From Microbacterium sp. Root180 (GTDB lineage: Bacteria > Actinomycetota > Actinomycetes > Actinomycetales > Microbacteriaceae), in assembly GCF_001428485.1 (NCBI RefSeq), contig NZ_LMHS01000002.1, forward strand, positions 196,415-260,414: a DNA stretch of 64,000 nucleotides. The letters are read 5' to 3'. This document shows, piece by piece, positions 28,323 through 35,970 of the stretch; position 1 is the stretch's first letter, and the number at the start of each line of letters is the position of its first letter. The notes under the pieces were generated by a model. The model did not search any database, was not told where the DNA came from, and saw only the letters and a list, made by a program, of their open reading frames with translations. The position numbers were made by a program, and so were the translations under genes.

Positions 28323-28762
28323 GCCGACACCTCGTCGTGGAGGCCGACGGGGGCTCCCGCGGCAATCCGGGCGTGGCGGCCGGCGGCGCCGTGGTGCTCG
28401 ACGCCGCCAACGGGTCCGTCCTCACCGAGGTCGGCGTCTACATGGGCGTCGCGACGAACAACGTCGCCGAGTACGCCGGGATGATCGCGGGGGTCGGGGC
28501 CGCGTTCGATCTGGACCCCGAGGCATCGGTGATCGTGCGCATGGACTCGCGACTCGTGGTGGAGCAGATGTCGGGTCGCTGGCGCATCTCGCACCCCGAC
28601 ATGCAGGCGCAGGCGCGGCGCGCTCGCGCGCTGATCGCCGGACGCGACGTCGCGTTCGAATGGGTGCCCCGCCTCGAGAACGCGCGGGCGGATGCCGCGG
28701 CGAATGAGGCGATGGACCTACGAGAGAGCTTCCGACGTGACTTCGACGCCGGTCAGCCCTAG
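28319..28762 (+). CDS. RNase H type ribonuclease
   Basis: A 147-residue RNase HI-fold protein that cleaves RNA in RNA:DNA hybrids. The D-E-D-D metal site is visible: Asp in VVEADGGSRGNPG, Glu in NNVAEYAG, Asp in RMDSRLVVEQM and Asp in RADAAANEAM. It matches the short archaeal/actinobacterial type rather than E. coli RnhA. It is coupled to the zinc-ribbon gene at its start and overlaps the polymerase gene by 26 bases at its end. Confidence 0.92.
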   Translation: MSRHLVVEADGGSRGNPGVAAGGAVVLDAANGSVLTEVGVYMGVATNNVAEYAGMIAGVGAAFDLDPEASVIVRMDSRLVVEQMSGRWRISHPDMQAQARRARALIAGRDVAFEWVPRLENARADAAANEAMDLRESFRRDFDAGQP

Positions 28763-30479
28763 AGCTCCGGCCTGGATCGTCCTCGGGCGGGCGGGCGAGC
28801 GTGTCGACGCCGCGCTCCTGGACGCGGACGGATCCGAGCTCGAGAGGCGGCGGGTCGAGGCATCCGCCCTGTGCTCCTGGGCAGCCGAGAGTGAAGCGCG
28901 ATGGTCGCCGCGGTGGGTGTGGAACGACGCGCCGCGCTGGTATGCCGCACTGCTCGCGGGCGGCGTGCGCATCGGCCGATGCCACGACCTGCGGCTGGCT
29001 CATGCCATCCTGCGCGACTCGGCCCTCGTGCCGGAGTCGACGGGTGTGAGGCAGGCGATGGCGTGGGATGCCGCACCCCACGAGGCTGCGCCGGCGACCG
29101 CGCCGACCCTGTTCGACCTGGACGAGTCGCATCAGCCGGCGGGTCTGCCCTCCGATCTCGAGGAGGCGCTCGCCGAGTTCGCTCGTCAGCGTGAGGCGAT
29201 CGCGACGTCGCTCGACGCGGGCCGCCTGCGGCTGCTCATCGCCGCCGAGTCGGCCGGTGCGCTCATCGCCGAGGAGCTGCGGGCCGCCGGGGTGCCCTGG
29301 GACGTGGCCGAGCACGACCGCATTCTCGTCGAGATCCTCGGGGAGCGCCCGCCCGGCGGGGGGCAGCCCGCCCGGCTCGCCGCTGCCGCGAGCCGGGTGC
29401 GGGAGGCCCTCGGCGACCCGTCGGCCAGTCTCGACTCGCAGCCGAAGCTGCTGCGATCGCTTCACCGCGTGGGCGTGCTGGTCGAGTCCACGAGCCGATG
29501 GGAGCTGGCCGAGCAGAAGCATCCGGTCGTCGAACCGCTGATCGAGTACAAGAAGCTCTCGCGGCTCCTGTCGGCCAACGGATGGGCCTGGCTCGACGAG
29601 TGGGTCGACGATGGGCGATTCCGCCCGGTCTACGTGCCCGGCGGGGTCGTCACCGGCCGGTGGGCGTCATCGGGCGGGGGAGCGCTGCAGCTTCCCCGCC
29701 AGCTGCGCGAGGCCGTGCGCGCCGATCCCGGGTGGATGCTCGTCGTCGCCGACGTCGCACAGCTCGAACCCCGCGTGCTGGCAGCCATGGCCAGCGACAC
29801 CGCGCTGGCCGAGGCGGCCCGCGGACGCGACCTCTACGCCGGCGTCGTCGACAGCGGCGCCGTCGCGACCCGCCAGGAGGCCAAGATCGCGATGCTCGGC
29901 GCGATGTACGGTGCGACGACGGGGGAGTCCGGCCGTCTCGTGCCACGGCTGCGCCGCGCGTACCCCCGCGCGATGGGTCTGGTCGACGAGGCCGCGCGCA
30001 AGGGCGAGGACGGCGGAGTGGTCTCGACCTGGCTCGGCCGCACCTCGCCGCCGCCGTCGGAGGAGTGGAGCTCGGCGCAGTCCCGGGCGACCGAGGCCGA
30101 GGCATCCGGAGCGGAGGAGACCCGCGCGAAGCGCTGGGCGCGTGATCGAGGCCGGTTCACCCGCAACTTCGTGGTGCAGGGCACGGCGGCGGAATGGGCG
30201 CTGGCCTGGCTCGCCGACCTGCGAGGGCGACTCGAGGCGCTGCCGCCGGTCGGCGTCGAGCACTCCGCGCCGCGATCGGGGCCGGTGTTCGCCGCGCGGC
30301 CGCACCTCGCCTTCTTCCTCCACGACGAGGTCATCGTGCACACGCCGGCGTCGCTGGCGGATCAGGTCGCGGACGCGGTGACGGATGCCGCGGCCGCAGC
30401 CGGGCGTCTGCTGTTCGGCGACTTCCCGCTGGACTTCCTGCTCGACGTCCGCATCTCGGACACCGCTCTCAAGGCCTAG
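28737..30479 (+). CDS. PolA-like DNA polymerase (3'-5' exonuclease/polymerase type)
   Basis: A 580-residue family A polymerase, much shorter than full PolA and without the 5' nuclease domain. Polymerase motif A is DVAQLEPRVLA (an unusual form of DYSQIELR), motif B RQEAKIAMLGAMYG and motif C FFLHDEVIVHTP, which keeps the catalytic Asp-Glu. The first 190 residues are a degenerate exonuclease-like domain. Actinobacteria carry such a second PolA-like enzyme beside RNase H. GTG 28737 has AGAGAG about 8 nt upstream and sits within the RNase H gene. Confidence 0.88.
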   Translation: MTSTPVSPRAPAWIVLGRAGERVDAALLDADGSELERRRVEASALCSWAAESEARWSPRWVWNDAPRWYAALLAGGVRIGRCHDLRLAHAILRDSALVPESTGVRQAMAWDAAPHEAAPATAPTLFDLDESHQPAGLPSDLEEALAEFARQREAIATSLDAGRLRLLIAAESAGALIAEELRAAGVPWDVAEHDRILVEILGERPPGGGQPARLAAAASRVREALGDPSASLDSQPKLLRSLHRVGVLVESTSRWELAEQKHPVVEPLIEYKKLSRLLSANGWAWLDEWVDDGRFRPVYVPGGVVTGRWASSGGGALQLPRQLREAVRADPGWMLVVADVAQLEPRVLAAMASDTALAEAARGRDLYAGVVDSGAVATRQEAKIAMLGAMYGATTGESGRLVPRLRRAYPRAMGLVDEAARKGEDGGVVSTWLGRTSPPPSEEWSSAQSRATEAEASGAEETRAKRWARDRGRFTRNFVVQGTAAEWALAWLADLRGRLEALPPVGVEHSAPRSGPVFAARPHLAFFLHDEVIVHTPASLADQVADAVTDAAAAAGRLLFGDFPLDFLLDVRISDTALKA

Positions 30480-30480
30480 C

Positions 30481-32244
30481 TCAGTCGCACTCGACCCGGG
30501 CCTCGGACACCGCCGCGTCATCGATGAGCGGGGTGTGCATCACGTGCGGCTCGATGGGGTCCGTGCTTGCGGCGACGAACCGGAACTCGACCGTCTGGGA
30601 TTCGCCGGGGGCGACTTCCACCCGCGCGGAGCTCACCGACAGGCCCCCTTCTTCGACGTCCACCGACAGCAGCGGCTCTCCGGCGACGCTCACACCGCCG
30701 AAGAACGACCCCTCCGGCGCTGAGACCGAGACATTCGTCGAGATGTCGCCGACGCGGGCGCCGAAGTGTCCGCCGCCGGTCATCGCCGTCGGCAGCGTCG
30801 CGACGGCGCTGGGCTCGACGGTGTTCGTGAGGGTCACCGACACGACGATGTCCTGACGGTCGTCGGCGCGGCAGGAGGCGCTTCCCGAGGTGATCGCCAC
30901 GTCGAGCATGCTGTCCATCTTGCCGCCGGTCGCGTCATTGAAGTAGACGGCGAAGGCGTCGGGGCCTGCCGCCCGCTGTCGAGCGGCGGGACCGGCGAGC
31001 GCTGTCTGCGCGAGGACCTCCTGCTCGTCCGGATGCGCGCTCCACACCGAGACCCGGCCGTCGGCGACGGGGGTGCCGAGTGCGGCGGCGAAGGCGACCG
31101 GATCGATGTCGAAGTCGGCGATCTGCGTGAAGACCGCCGCCGCCGTCGTGCGGAACTTGGCGGTCTGAGCGGCCGAGTCGAGCGACATGTACGGCTCGAC
31201 GAGGAGCTGGTCGACGAGTCCGTCCGCGGTGATCGTGCCGTGCTCGGTCGCAATGGGACCGGTGACGCTGAGCAGCGATCGAAGCACCAGCGGATCGACG
31301 GACAGGATCGTGTCGGGCGTGCGCCCGGTGCGGATCTGCCACCACTGGGAGACGAGCCGCGCGGAGAGGTCGAAGTCGGCGGGCATGGTCGCGTTCTGCA
31401 CGAACCTGCCGACCTGATCGCCGTACAGCGCCAGGGTCGGGGACGGGATCGGGATGATGGGCGAGACCGTCCGCTCGAATTCCGATGAATCCGCCTGCGA
31501 GACCAGCGTGAGCCTGCCCGCGTCCGCTCGGAGCTCGACGAAGGACCCGGTGATTCCGCCGGCGGTGCGAAGCTCGGCATTGTTCTGGAGCATGACGAGG
31601 ATCGTGCGCGGCCCGTCCCCGCCGAGCGACGACGGCAGCACGGCGGCGCTGTCGTCGAGGGCGCCCACGATCGGCCGCAGGTCCGAGATCGCCTGGTCGA
31701 GCTGCCGGACCGCATCGCCGACCGGGGCCGCCAGGGCGTCGGGGTCGATCTGGCCGAGTCGGTCGGCGGATGCCGCCAGCGTCGCCTGCGCGTTCTCGAA
31801 CGCCGGCTGCTGACTCGCGAGCAGCGCGGTGTCGATGCCGCCCTCGGGAAGGCGGAGCTGATCGACCAGCAGACCTGCGCTGTCCATCATCGGAAGTGCC
31901 GCATCCGAGAGGACCGCTGTCAGCTCGGCCGAGATCACCCGGGCCGCGGCGAGGTTCGCGCCCGCGACGGGCACGATCTCGGCCGCTCGCCACAGCGGAT
32001 CGGACGTCAGCCCCGACGCGGAATCCGCGTGGGCCAGCATCCGCTCCGTCGTCGCCGTCGCGGCGTCGAGGTCGCCGGATTCCACGGCGCTGCGGAGGTC
32101 AGCCGTCAGTGCGCGTGCACTGTCGAGCTGTTCCTTCGCCAGCCAGCCGCGCACACCGATCCACGCGACCCACGCGAGCGCCGCCACCAAGATGGCGGCG
32201 CCCACGATGAGGGCGATTCTCGATGGGCGCGTTACCGCCCGCAT
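30481..32244 (-). CDS. DUF4012 membrane-anchored surface protein
   Basis: A 587-residue protein with one N-terminal helix (about residues 8-32, IALIVGAAILVAALAWVAWIGV) and a large extracellular part. The stretch MLQNNAELRTAGGITGSF marks the DUF4012 family, found in actinobacterial envelope and polysaccharide loci; no activity is established. Ala-rich helices precede it and beta-rich modules follow. ATG 32244 lies 5 nt after the LAxTG gene stop, which supplies AGGTG; GTG 32247 is the alternative. It is cotranscribed with that gene. Confidence 0.88.
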   Translation of the reverse strand: MRAVTRPSRIALIVGAAILVAALAWVAWIGVRGWLAKEQLDSARALTADLRSAVESGDLDAATATTERMLAHADSASGLTSDPLWRAAEIVPVAGANLAAARVISAELTAVLSDAALPMMDSAGLLVDQLRLPEGGIDTALLASQQPAFENAQATLAASADRLGQIDPDALAAPVGDAVRQLDQAISDLRPIVGALDDSAAVLPSSLGGDGPRTILVMLQNNAELRTAGGITGSFVELRADAGRLTLVSQADSSEFERTVSPIIPIPSPTLALYGDQVGRFVQNATMPADFDLSARLVSQWWQIRTGRTPDTILSVDPLVLRSLLSVTGPIATEHGTITADGLVDQLLVEPYMSLDSAAQTAKFRTTAAAVFTQIADFDIDPVAFAAALGTPVADGRVSVWSAHPDEQEVLAQTALAGPAARQRAAGPDAFAVYFNDATGGKMDSMLDVAITSGSASCRADDRQDIVVSVTLTNTVEPSAVATLPTAMTGGGHFGARVGDISTNVSVSAPEGSFFGGVSVAGEPLLSVDVEEGGLSVSSARVEVAPGESQTVEFRFVAASTDPIEPHVMHTPLIDDAAVSEARVECD

Positions 32245-32249
32245 CACCT

Positions 32250-32921
32250 TCAGGGACGCGCTGAGCGGCGACGGTAGACGACGACAGCCGCGCCGAGACC
32301 GACGAGCACGACGCCCACACCTGCGGCGAGGTACGGCAGCGAACCGCCGGTGGCTGCGAGAGCGGGATCACCGGCGGAGGCGGGCGATCCGGGCGTCTCG
32401 GGCGAGAGGGCCGTCGGAGGCGTGGCGCAGTTCGGCGAGGCCGCCGGGTACGACAGTGCCACCGGCATCTCGGGGTTCACCTTGATGACCGCGGAGATGT
32501 TTCCGCGGGTCCAGGCGAAGTTGCCCGAGGTCTCGACCCAGGTGCCGTCCTTGAGCGCCCATCCCGGCCAGCCGGTCGCGTTGCCCTCGTCGTCCGCGGA
32601 CGCGCCGGGCCACAGGACAGTCCCGGTGAGGCGATTGTTCACCAGTGTTCCGAGCGGGATCGTGACGACATTCGCACCGCTTGAGAGCACCAGCGACGCG
32701 GTGTTCCCGGTGGACTGCTTGTCGGGATCCGTGAGCCTGATGTCGTACGAGATGTACGGCGCATCCGCGACGCACTCGCCCACCGCGACCGAGCCGGCGA
32801 GCGTCGCCGCCGTCGGCTCGTTGGGCGTGTACGGGTCTTCCTCGACCGCGGATGCCGCCATAGGCGTGGATACCGCGATGATCGCTGCGACAGCGATGAC
32901 GGTAAGAGTCTTGCGCAACAT
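32250..32921 (-). CDS. LAxTG sortase-anchored secreted protein
   Basis: A 223-residue wall protein. A Sec signal spans residues 1-25 (cleavage after ASA). The body is about 150 residues, beta-rich, with Cys 49 and Cys about 165 likely disulfide-bonded. A Pro/Ser linker leads to the sorting signal LAATG (188-192), a hydrophobic helix and a YRRRSARP tail, the class E sortase pattern of high-GC actinobacteria. ATG 32921 has GGAGG 7 nt upstream. It is first in an operon with the DUF4012 gene. No sortase gene lies in the window. Confidence 0.88.
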   Translation of the reverse strand: MLRKTLTVIAVAAIIAVSTPMAASAVEEDPYTPNEPTAATLAGSVAVGECVADAPYISYDIRLTDPDKQSTGNTASLVLSSGANVVTIPLGTLVNNRLTGTVLWPGASADDEGNATGWPGWALKDGTWVETSGNFAWTRGNISAVIKVNPEMPVALSYPAASPNCATPPTALSPETPGSPASAGDPALAATGGSLPYLAAGVGVVLVGLGAAVVVYRRRSARP

Positions 32922-33031
32922 GATTCAGCCTCCCCAATGGCTGTATGCGACGCGCGCGACGGCGCGTCGAGTGGTACCTGCGGCTCGGTTCCCAGACCAA
33001 GCCACCCGCATCCCCAGATACGAGTGGCGCC

Positions 33032-33037
33032 AGCTTA
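33032..33037 (-). promoter_or_regulatory. -10 hexamer TAAGCT of LAxTG/DUF4012 operon
   Basis: TAAGCT on the minus strand leaves a leader of about 105 nt before the ATG at 32921. A -35 is not clear. Confidence 0.3.
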
Positions 33038-33095
33038 CATGAGAACGACGTGAGAGACGAGGGTCGCGGCGAAACGGCGCGCCGTGCCGCCCGAC

Positions 33096-33101
33096 TAGAA
33101 T
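33096..33101 (+). promoter_or_regulatory. -10 hexamer TAGAAT of rnpB
   Basis: TAGAAT lies 7 nt before the start of the P1 helix of RNase P RNA. Confidence 0.6.
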
Positions 33102-33107
33102 CGACCA

Positions 33108-33478
33108 CGCGAATGGGTCGGCTGGACGGTCGCGTCGCGGGTCTCCCGCGCCGAGGAACGTCCGGGCTCCACAGGGCAGGGCGGTGGGTAACACCCACCC
33201 GGAGTGATCCGCGAGACAGTGCCACAGAGAGCAGACCGCCCCGGTTCCGACCGGGGTAAGGGTGAAAGGGTGGTGTAAGAGACCACCGGGGCCGTGGTGA
33301 CACGGCCCGCAGGGTAAACCTCGCCCGGAGCAAGGCCAGACAGGGGATGCAGACGCGGCTCGCCGAGTCCCCGGGTAGGCCGCTGGAGCGGCACGGCAAC
33401 GTGTCGCCGAGAGAGATGACCGTCCACGGGGCTCACGCCCCCGGACAGAACCCGGCGTACAGGCCGGCCCATTCGCCC
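33108..33478 (+). ncRNA. rnpB: RNase P RNA, class A
   Basis: The catalytic RNA that trims tRNA 5' leaders. Conserved blocks are GAGGAACGTCCGGGCTCC (CR-I), CAGGGTAAACC-type core near 33310, and the terminal ACAGAACCCGGCGTACAGGCC. P1 pairs GCGAATGGG at 33109-33117 with CCCATTCGC at 33468-33476. About 370 nt is normal for a class A RNA. Ends are set from P1 and are accurate to a few bases. Confidence 0.95.
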
Positions 33479-33491
33479 TCTCGTGCGGTGC

Positions 33492-34253
33492 TCAGCCCAG
33501 CGCGAGCGCCGCGGCGCCGATGATGCCCGCGTTGTTTCGGTGCACCGCCGGGACGATCGGCGTGCGCAGGTCCAGCAGGTGCAGGAACTGGTCGGCGTGC
33601 TTGGACACCCCGCCGCCGACGACGAAGAGGTCAGGGCTGAAGAGGAACTCGATGTGGCTGTAGTACCACTGCAGCCGCTTCGCCCACTGCTCCCAGGTCA
33701 GGTCTTCGCGCTCCATGGCGGAGTAGGCGGCGAAGGCCTCGGCGTCCTTCCCGTGCTTCGCACGCTGGACGTGACCGAGCTCCGAGTTGGGCACCAGGAC
33801 GCCGTTGTAGAGCAGCGCCGAGCCGATGCCGGTGCCGAGGGTCGTCAGAATCGTGAGCCCGGGCTTGTCCTTCGCGGCGCCGTACCGCACTTCGGCGACG
33901 CCGGCGACATCGGCGTCGTTGGCGAAGTGGATGTCGCGGCCCAGCCCGTCCTCGAAGAACTTCTCGGCTTCGAAGTCGATCCACTTGTCGGACACGTTCG
34001 CGGCCGACAGCGTGCGCCCGCGCTTGACGATCGCCGGGAACGCGACCCCGAGCGGGATGGCGTCGTGCGAGACGTCGAGGGTGGCGAGCACCTCGGTCAC
34101 GGCCTTCAGCACGTCTTCGGGCTCGGCGCCTGCGGGCGTCGAGACCTTGATCCGGTCGCTGAGGAGCTCGCCCTTCTCGAGATCGACCAGCCCCGCCTTG
34201 ATTCCGGTGCCGCCGATGTCCACGCCCACGGCGCGCGTCGCCTGAGATGCCAT
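33492..34253 (-). CDS. ppgK: Polyphosphate glucokinase (ROK family)
   Basis: A 253-residue ROK sugar kinase that phosphorylates glucose with polyphosphate or ATP. Motifs: VGVDIGGTGIKAGLVDLEKG (phosphate-1), catalytic Asp in FANDADVAGVAEV, LTTLGTGIGSALLYNG, and ELGHV with its metal-site neighbour, but without the ROK Cys-rich zinc loop, as in PPGK. The start codon follows a TAGGCT and 6 nt. It converges with rnpB across only 14 nt. Confidence 0.95.
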   Translation of the reverse strand: MASQATRAVGVDIGGTGIKAGLVDLEKGELLSDRIKVSTPAGAEPEDVLKAVTEVLATLDVSHDAIPLGVAFPAIVKRGRTLSAANVSDKWIDFEAEKFFEDGLGRDIHFANDADVAGVAEVRYGAAKDKPGLTILTTLGTGIGSALLYNGVLVPNSELGHVQRAKHGKDAEAFAAYSAMEREDLTWEQWAKRLQWYYSHIEFLFSPDLFVVGGGVSKHADQFLHLLDLRTPIVPAVHRNNAGIIGAAALALG

Positions 34254-34259
34254 GCGCTC

Positions 34260-34265
34260 AGCCTA
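34260..34265 (-). promoter_or_regulatory. -10 hexamer TAGGCT of ppgK (leaderless)
   Basis: TAGGCT plus GAGCGC then ATG 34253 on the minus strand. Confidence 0.55.
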
Positions 34266-34301
34266 TCCAGCCGCGGCGGGCGGGTGCGTGCGGGCTGTCA
34301 C

Positions 34302-34307
34302 TAGGAT
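34302..34307 (+). promoter_or_regulatory. -10 hexamer TAGGAT of the small SPOR-like gene
   Basis: TAGGAT leaves a leader of about 37 nt containing GAGGAG before GTG 34352. Confidence 0.4.
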
Positions 34308-34351
34308 CGAGCCAGGGCCGCCGAGGGCCTGGATCGACCGAGGAGCAGACC

Positions 34352-34537
34352 GTGACGAGCGACAGCGAGAAGTACTGGTACAACCTCAAGACCGGTGAGG
34401 TCGAGAAGGGTTACGAGTCGCCCGCGGTCGACCGCGCCGGCCCGTTCGAGACTCCGGAGGAGGCCGCGAAGGCTCCCGAGATCATGCGCGAGCGCTCTCG
34501 CGCATGGGCCGAGGAAGAAGCCCGCGAAGACTCCTAG
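34352..34537 (+). CDS. Small SPOR-type protein, actinobacterial
   Basis: A 61-residue acidic protein, EKYWYNLKTGEVEKGY at the N-terminus and a charged helix at the C-terminus. Homologues of this length in Micrococcales are annotated as SPOR-domain proteins, but it is shorter than a true peptidoglycan-binding SPOR domain and has no signal or membrane helix, so the label is tentative. GTG 34352 has a strong GAGGAG 8 nt upstream. It precedes glnA2 but probably has its own promoter. Confidence 0.75.
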   Translation: MTSDSEKYWYNLKTGEVEKGYESPAVDRAGPFETPEEAAKAPEIMRERSRAWAEEEAREDS

Positions 34538-34576
34538 GACGGCTCGTCGTCGTCGGGTGATCCCGGCGCCGACCAG

Positions 34577-34582
34577 TAGTCT
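34577..34582 (+). promoter_or_regulatory. -10 hexamer TAGTCT of glnA2
   Basis: TAGTCT lies 35 nt before ATG 34618. The leader holds GGAGAGG. Confidence 0.35.
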
Positions 34583-34617
34583 GGCTACGGCCCGTTCGGG
34601 CACCCGGAGAGGATGCG

Positions 34618-35955
34618 ATGGACAAGCAGCGTGACTTCGTTCTGAGGACGATCGAGGAGCGGGGCGTCAAGTTCGTCCGGTTGTGGTTCACCGACGTCAT
34701 CGGCACGCTGAAGTCGGTCGCGATCGCGCCCGCCGAGGTCGAGGGAGCCTTCACGGAGGGCCTCGGATTCGACGGCTCGGCGATCGAGGGCCTCACTCGC
34801 TCGTACGAGTCCGACCTGCTCGCACACCCTGATCCGACCACGTTCCAGATCCTGCCGTGGCGCGGGGAGATCGACCCCACGGCGCGCATGTTCTGCGACA
34901 TCACGACGCCCGACGGTCAGCCCGCGGTGGCCGACCCGCGTCACGTGCTCAAGCGCACGCTCGCCAAGGCGGCCGATGCCGGCTTCACGTTCTACACGCA
35001 CCCCGAGATCGAGTTCTACCTCCTCAAGTCATCGTCCTTCGGCGCAGACGGTCCCGAGCCCGTGGACTCCGCCGGCTACTTCGACAACGTGCCCGGCGGC
35101 ACGGCGCACGACTTCCGCCGCCGCTCGGTGCGCATGCTCGAGGACCTCGGCATCTCGGTCGAGTTCAGCCACCACGAGGGCGGCCCGGGGCAGAACGAGA
35201 TCGACCTGCGATACGCCGACGCGCTGGCGACCGCCGACAACATCATGACGTTCCGCACCGTCATCAAGGAGGTGGCGATCGAGCAGGGCGTCTACGCGAC
35301 GTTCATGCCCAAGCCCCTCAGCGGCAAGCCCGGCAGTGGCATGCACACGCACATGTCGCTGTTCGAGGGTGACGTCAACGCCTTCTACGAGGAGGGCGCG
35401 CAGTATCAGCTGTCGCGAGTCGGCCGCCAGTTCATCGCCGGTCTCCTCCGCCATGCGAATGAGATCTCGGCCGTCACCAACCAGTTCGTCAACTCCTACA
35501 AGCGGCTGTGGGGCGGCGACGAGGCCCCCAGCTTCATCTGCTGGGGCCACAACAACCGCTCCGCGCTCGTGCGCGTCCCGCTCTACAAGCCGAGCAAGGG
35601 GCAGTCGTCGCGGGTCGAGTACCGCGCCCTGGACTCCGCCGCCAACCCCTATCTCGCCTATGCGCTCATGCTGGCGGCCGGGCTCAAGGGCATCGAGGAG
35701 GAGTACGAGCTTCCTCCCGAGGCGGAGGACAACGTGTGGTCGCTGACCGACGCTGAGCGTCGTGCCCTCGGCTACGCCCCGCTGCCCGCGAGCCTCGACC
35801 ACGCGCTCGAGTACATGGAGGAGTCCGAGCTGGTCGCCGAGACGCTGGGCGAGCAGGTCTTCAACTATGTGCTGCTGAACAAGCGCCGCGAGTGGCAGGA
35901 GTACCGCTCGCAGGTCACGCAGTTCGAGCTCAAGAGCAACCTCGAGATGCTCTGA
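34618..35955 (+). CDS. glnA2: Glutamine synthetase, GlnA2 (GSI-alpha type)
   Basis: A 445-residue type I glutamine synthetase-fold enzyme. It has the beta-grasp RLWFTDVIGTLK, Mg/Glu loop THPEIEFYLL, the HHEGGPGQNEIDLRY segment and PGSGMHTHMSLF. At the place of the adenylylated Tyr it reads DNVWSLTDAE, so the target residue looks to be Trp and the enzyme should escape adenylylation. Actinobacterial GlnA2-4 can be glutamine or polyamine ligases, so activity needs testing. ATG 34618 has GGAGAGG upstream. glnE follows 15 nt later. Confidence 0.93.
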   Translation: MDKQRDFVLRTIEERGVKFVRLWFTDVIGTLKSVAIAPAEVEGAFTEGLGFDGSAIEGLTRSYESDLLAHPDPTTFQILPWRGEIDPTARMFCDITTPDGQPAVADPRHVLKRTLAKAADAGFTFYTHPEIEFYLLKSSSFGADGPEPVDSAGYFDNVPGGTAHDFRRRSVRMLEDLGISVEFSHHEGGPGQNEIDLRYADALATADNIMTFRTVIKEVAIEQGVYATFMPKPLSGKPGSGMHTHMSLFEGDVNAFYEEGAQYQLSRVGRQFIAGLLRHANEISAVTNQFVNSYKRLWGGDEAPSFICWGHNNRSALVRVPLYKPSKGQSSRVEYRALDSAANPYLAYALMLAAGLKGIEEEYELPPEAEDNVWSLTDAERRALGYAPLPASLDHALEYMEESELVAETLGEQVFNYVLLNKRREWQEYRSQVTQFELKSNLEML

Positions 35956-35970
35956 CCCGACCGGCGACGC

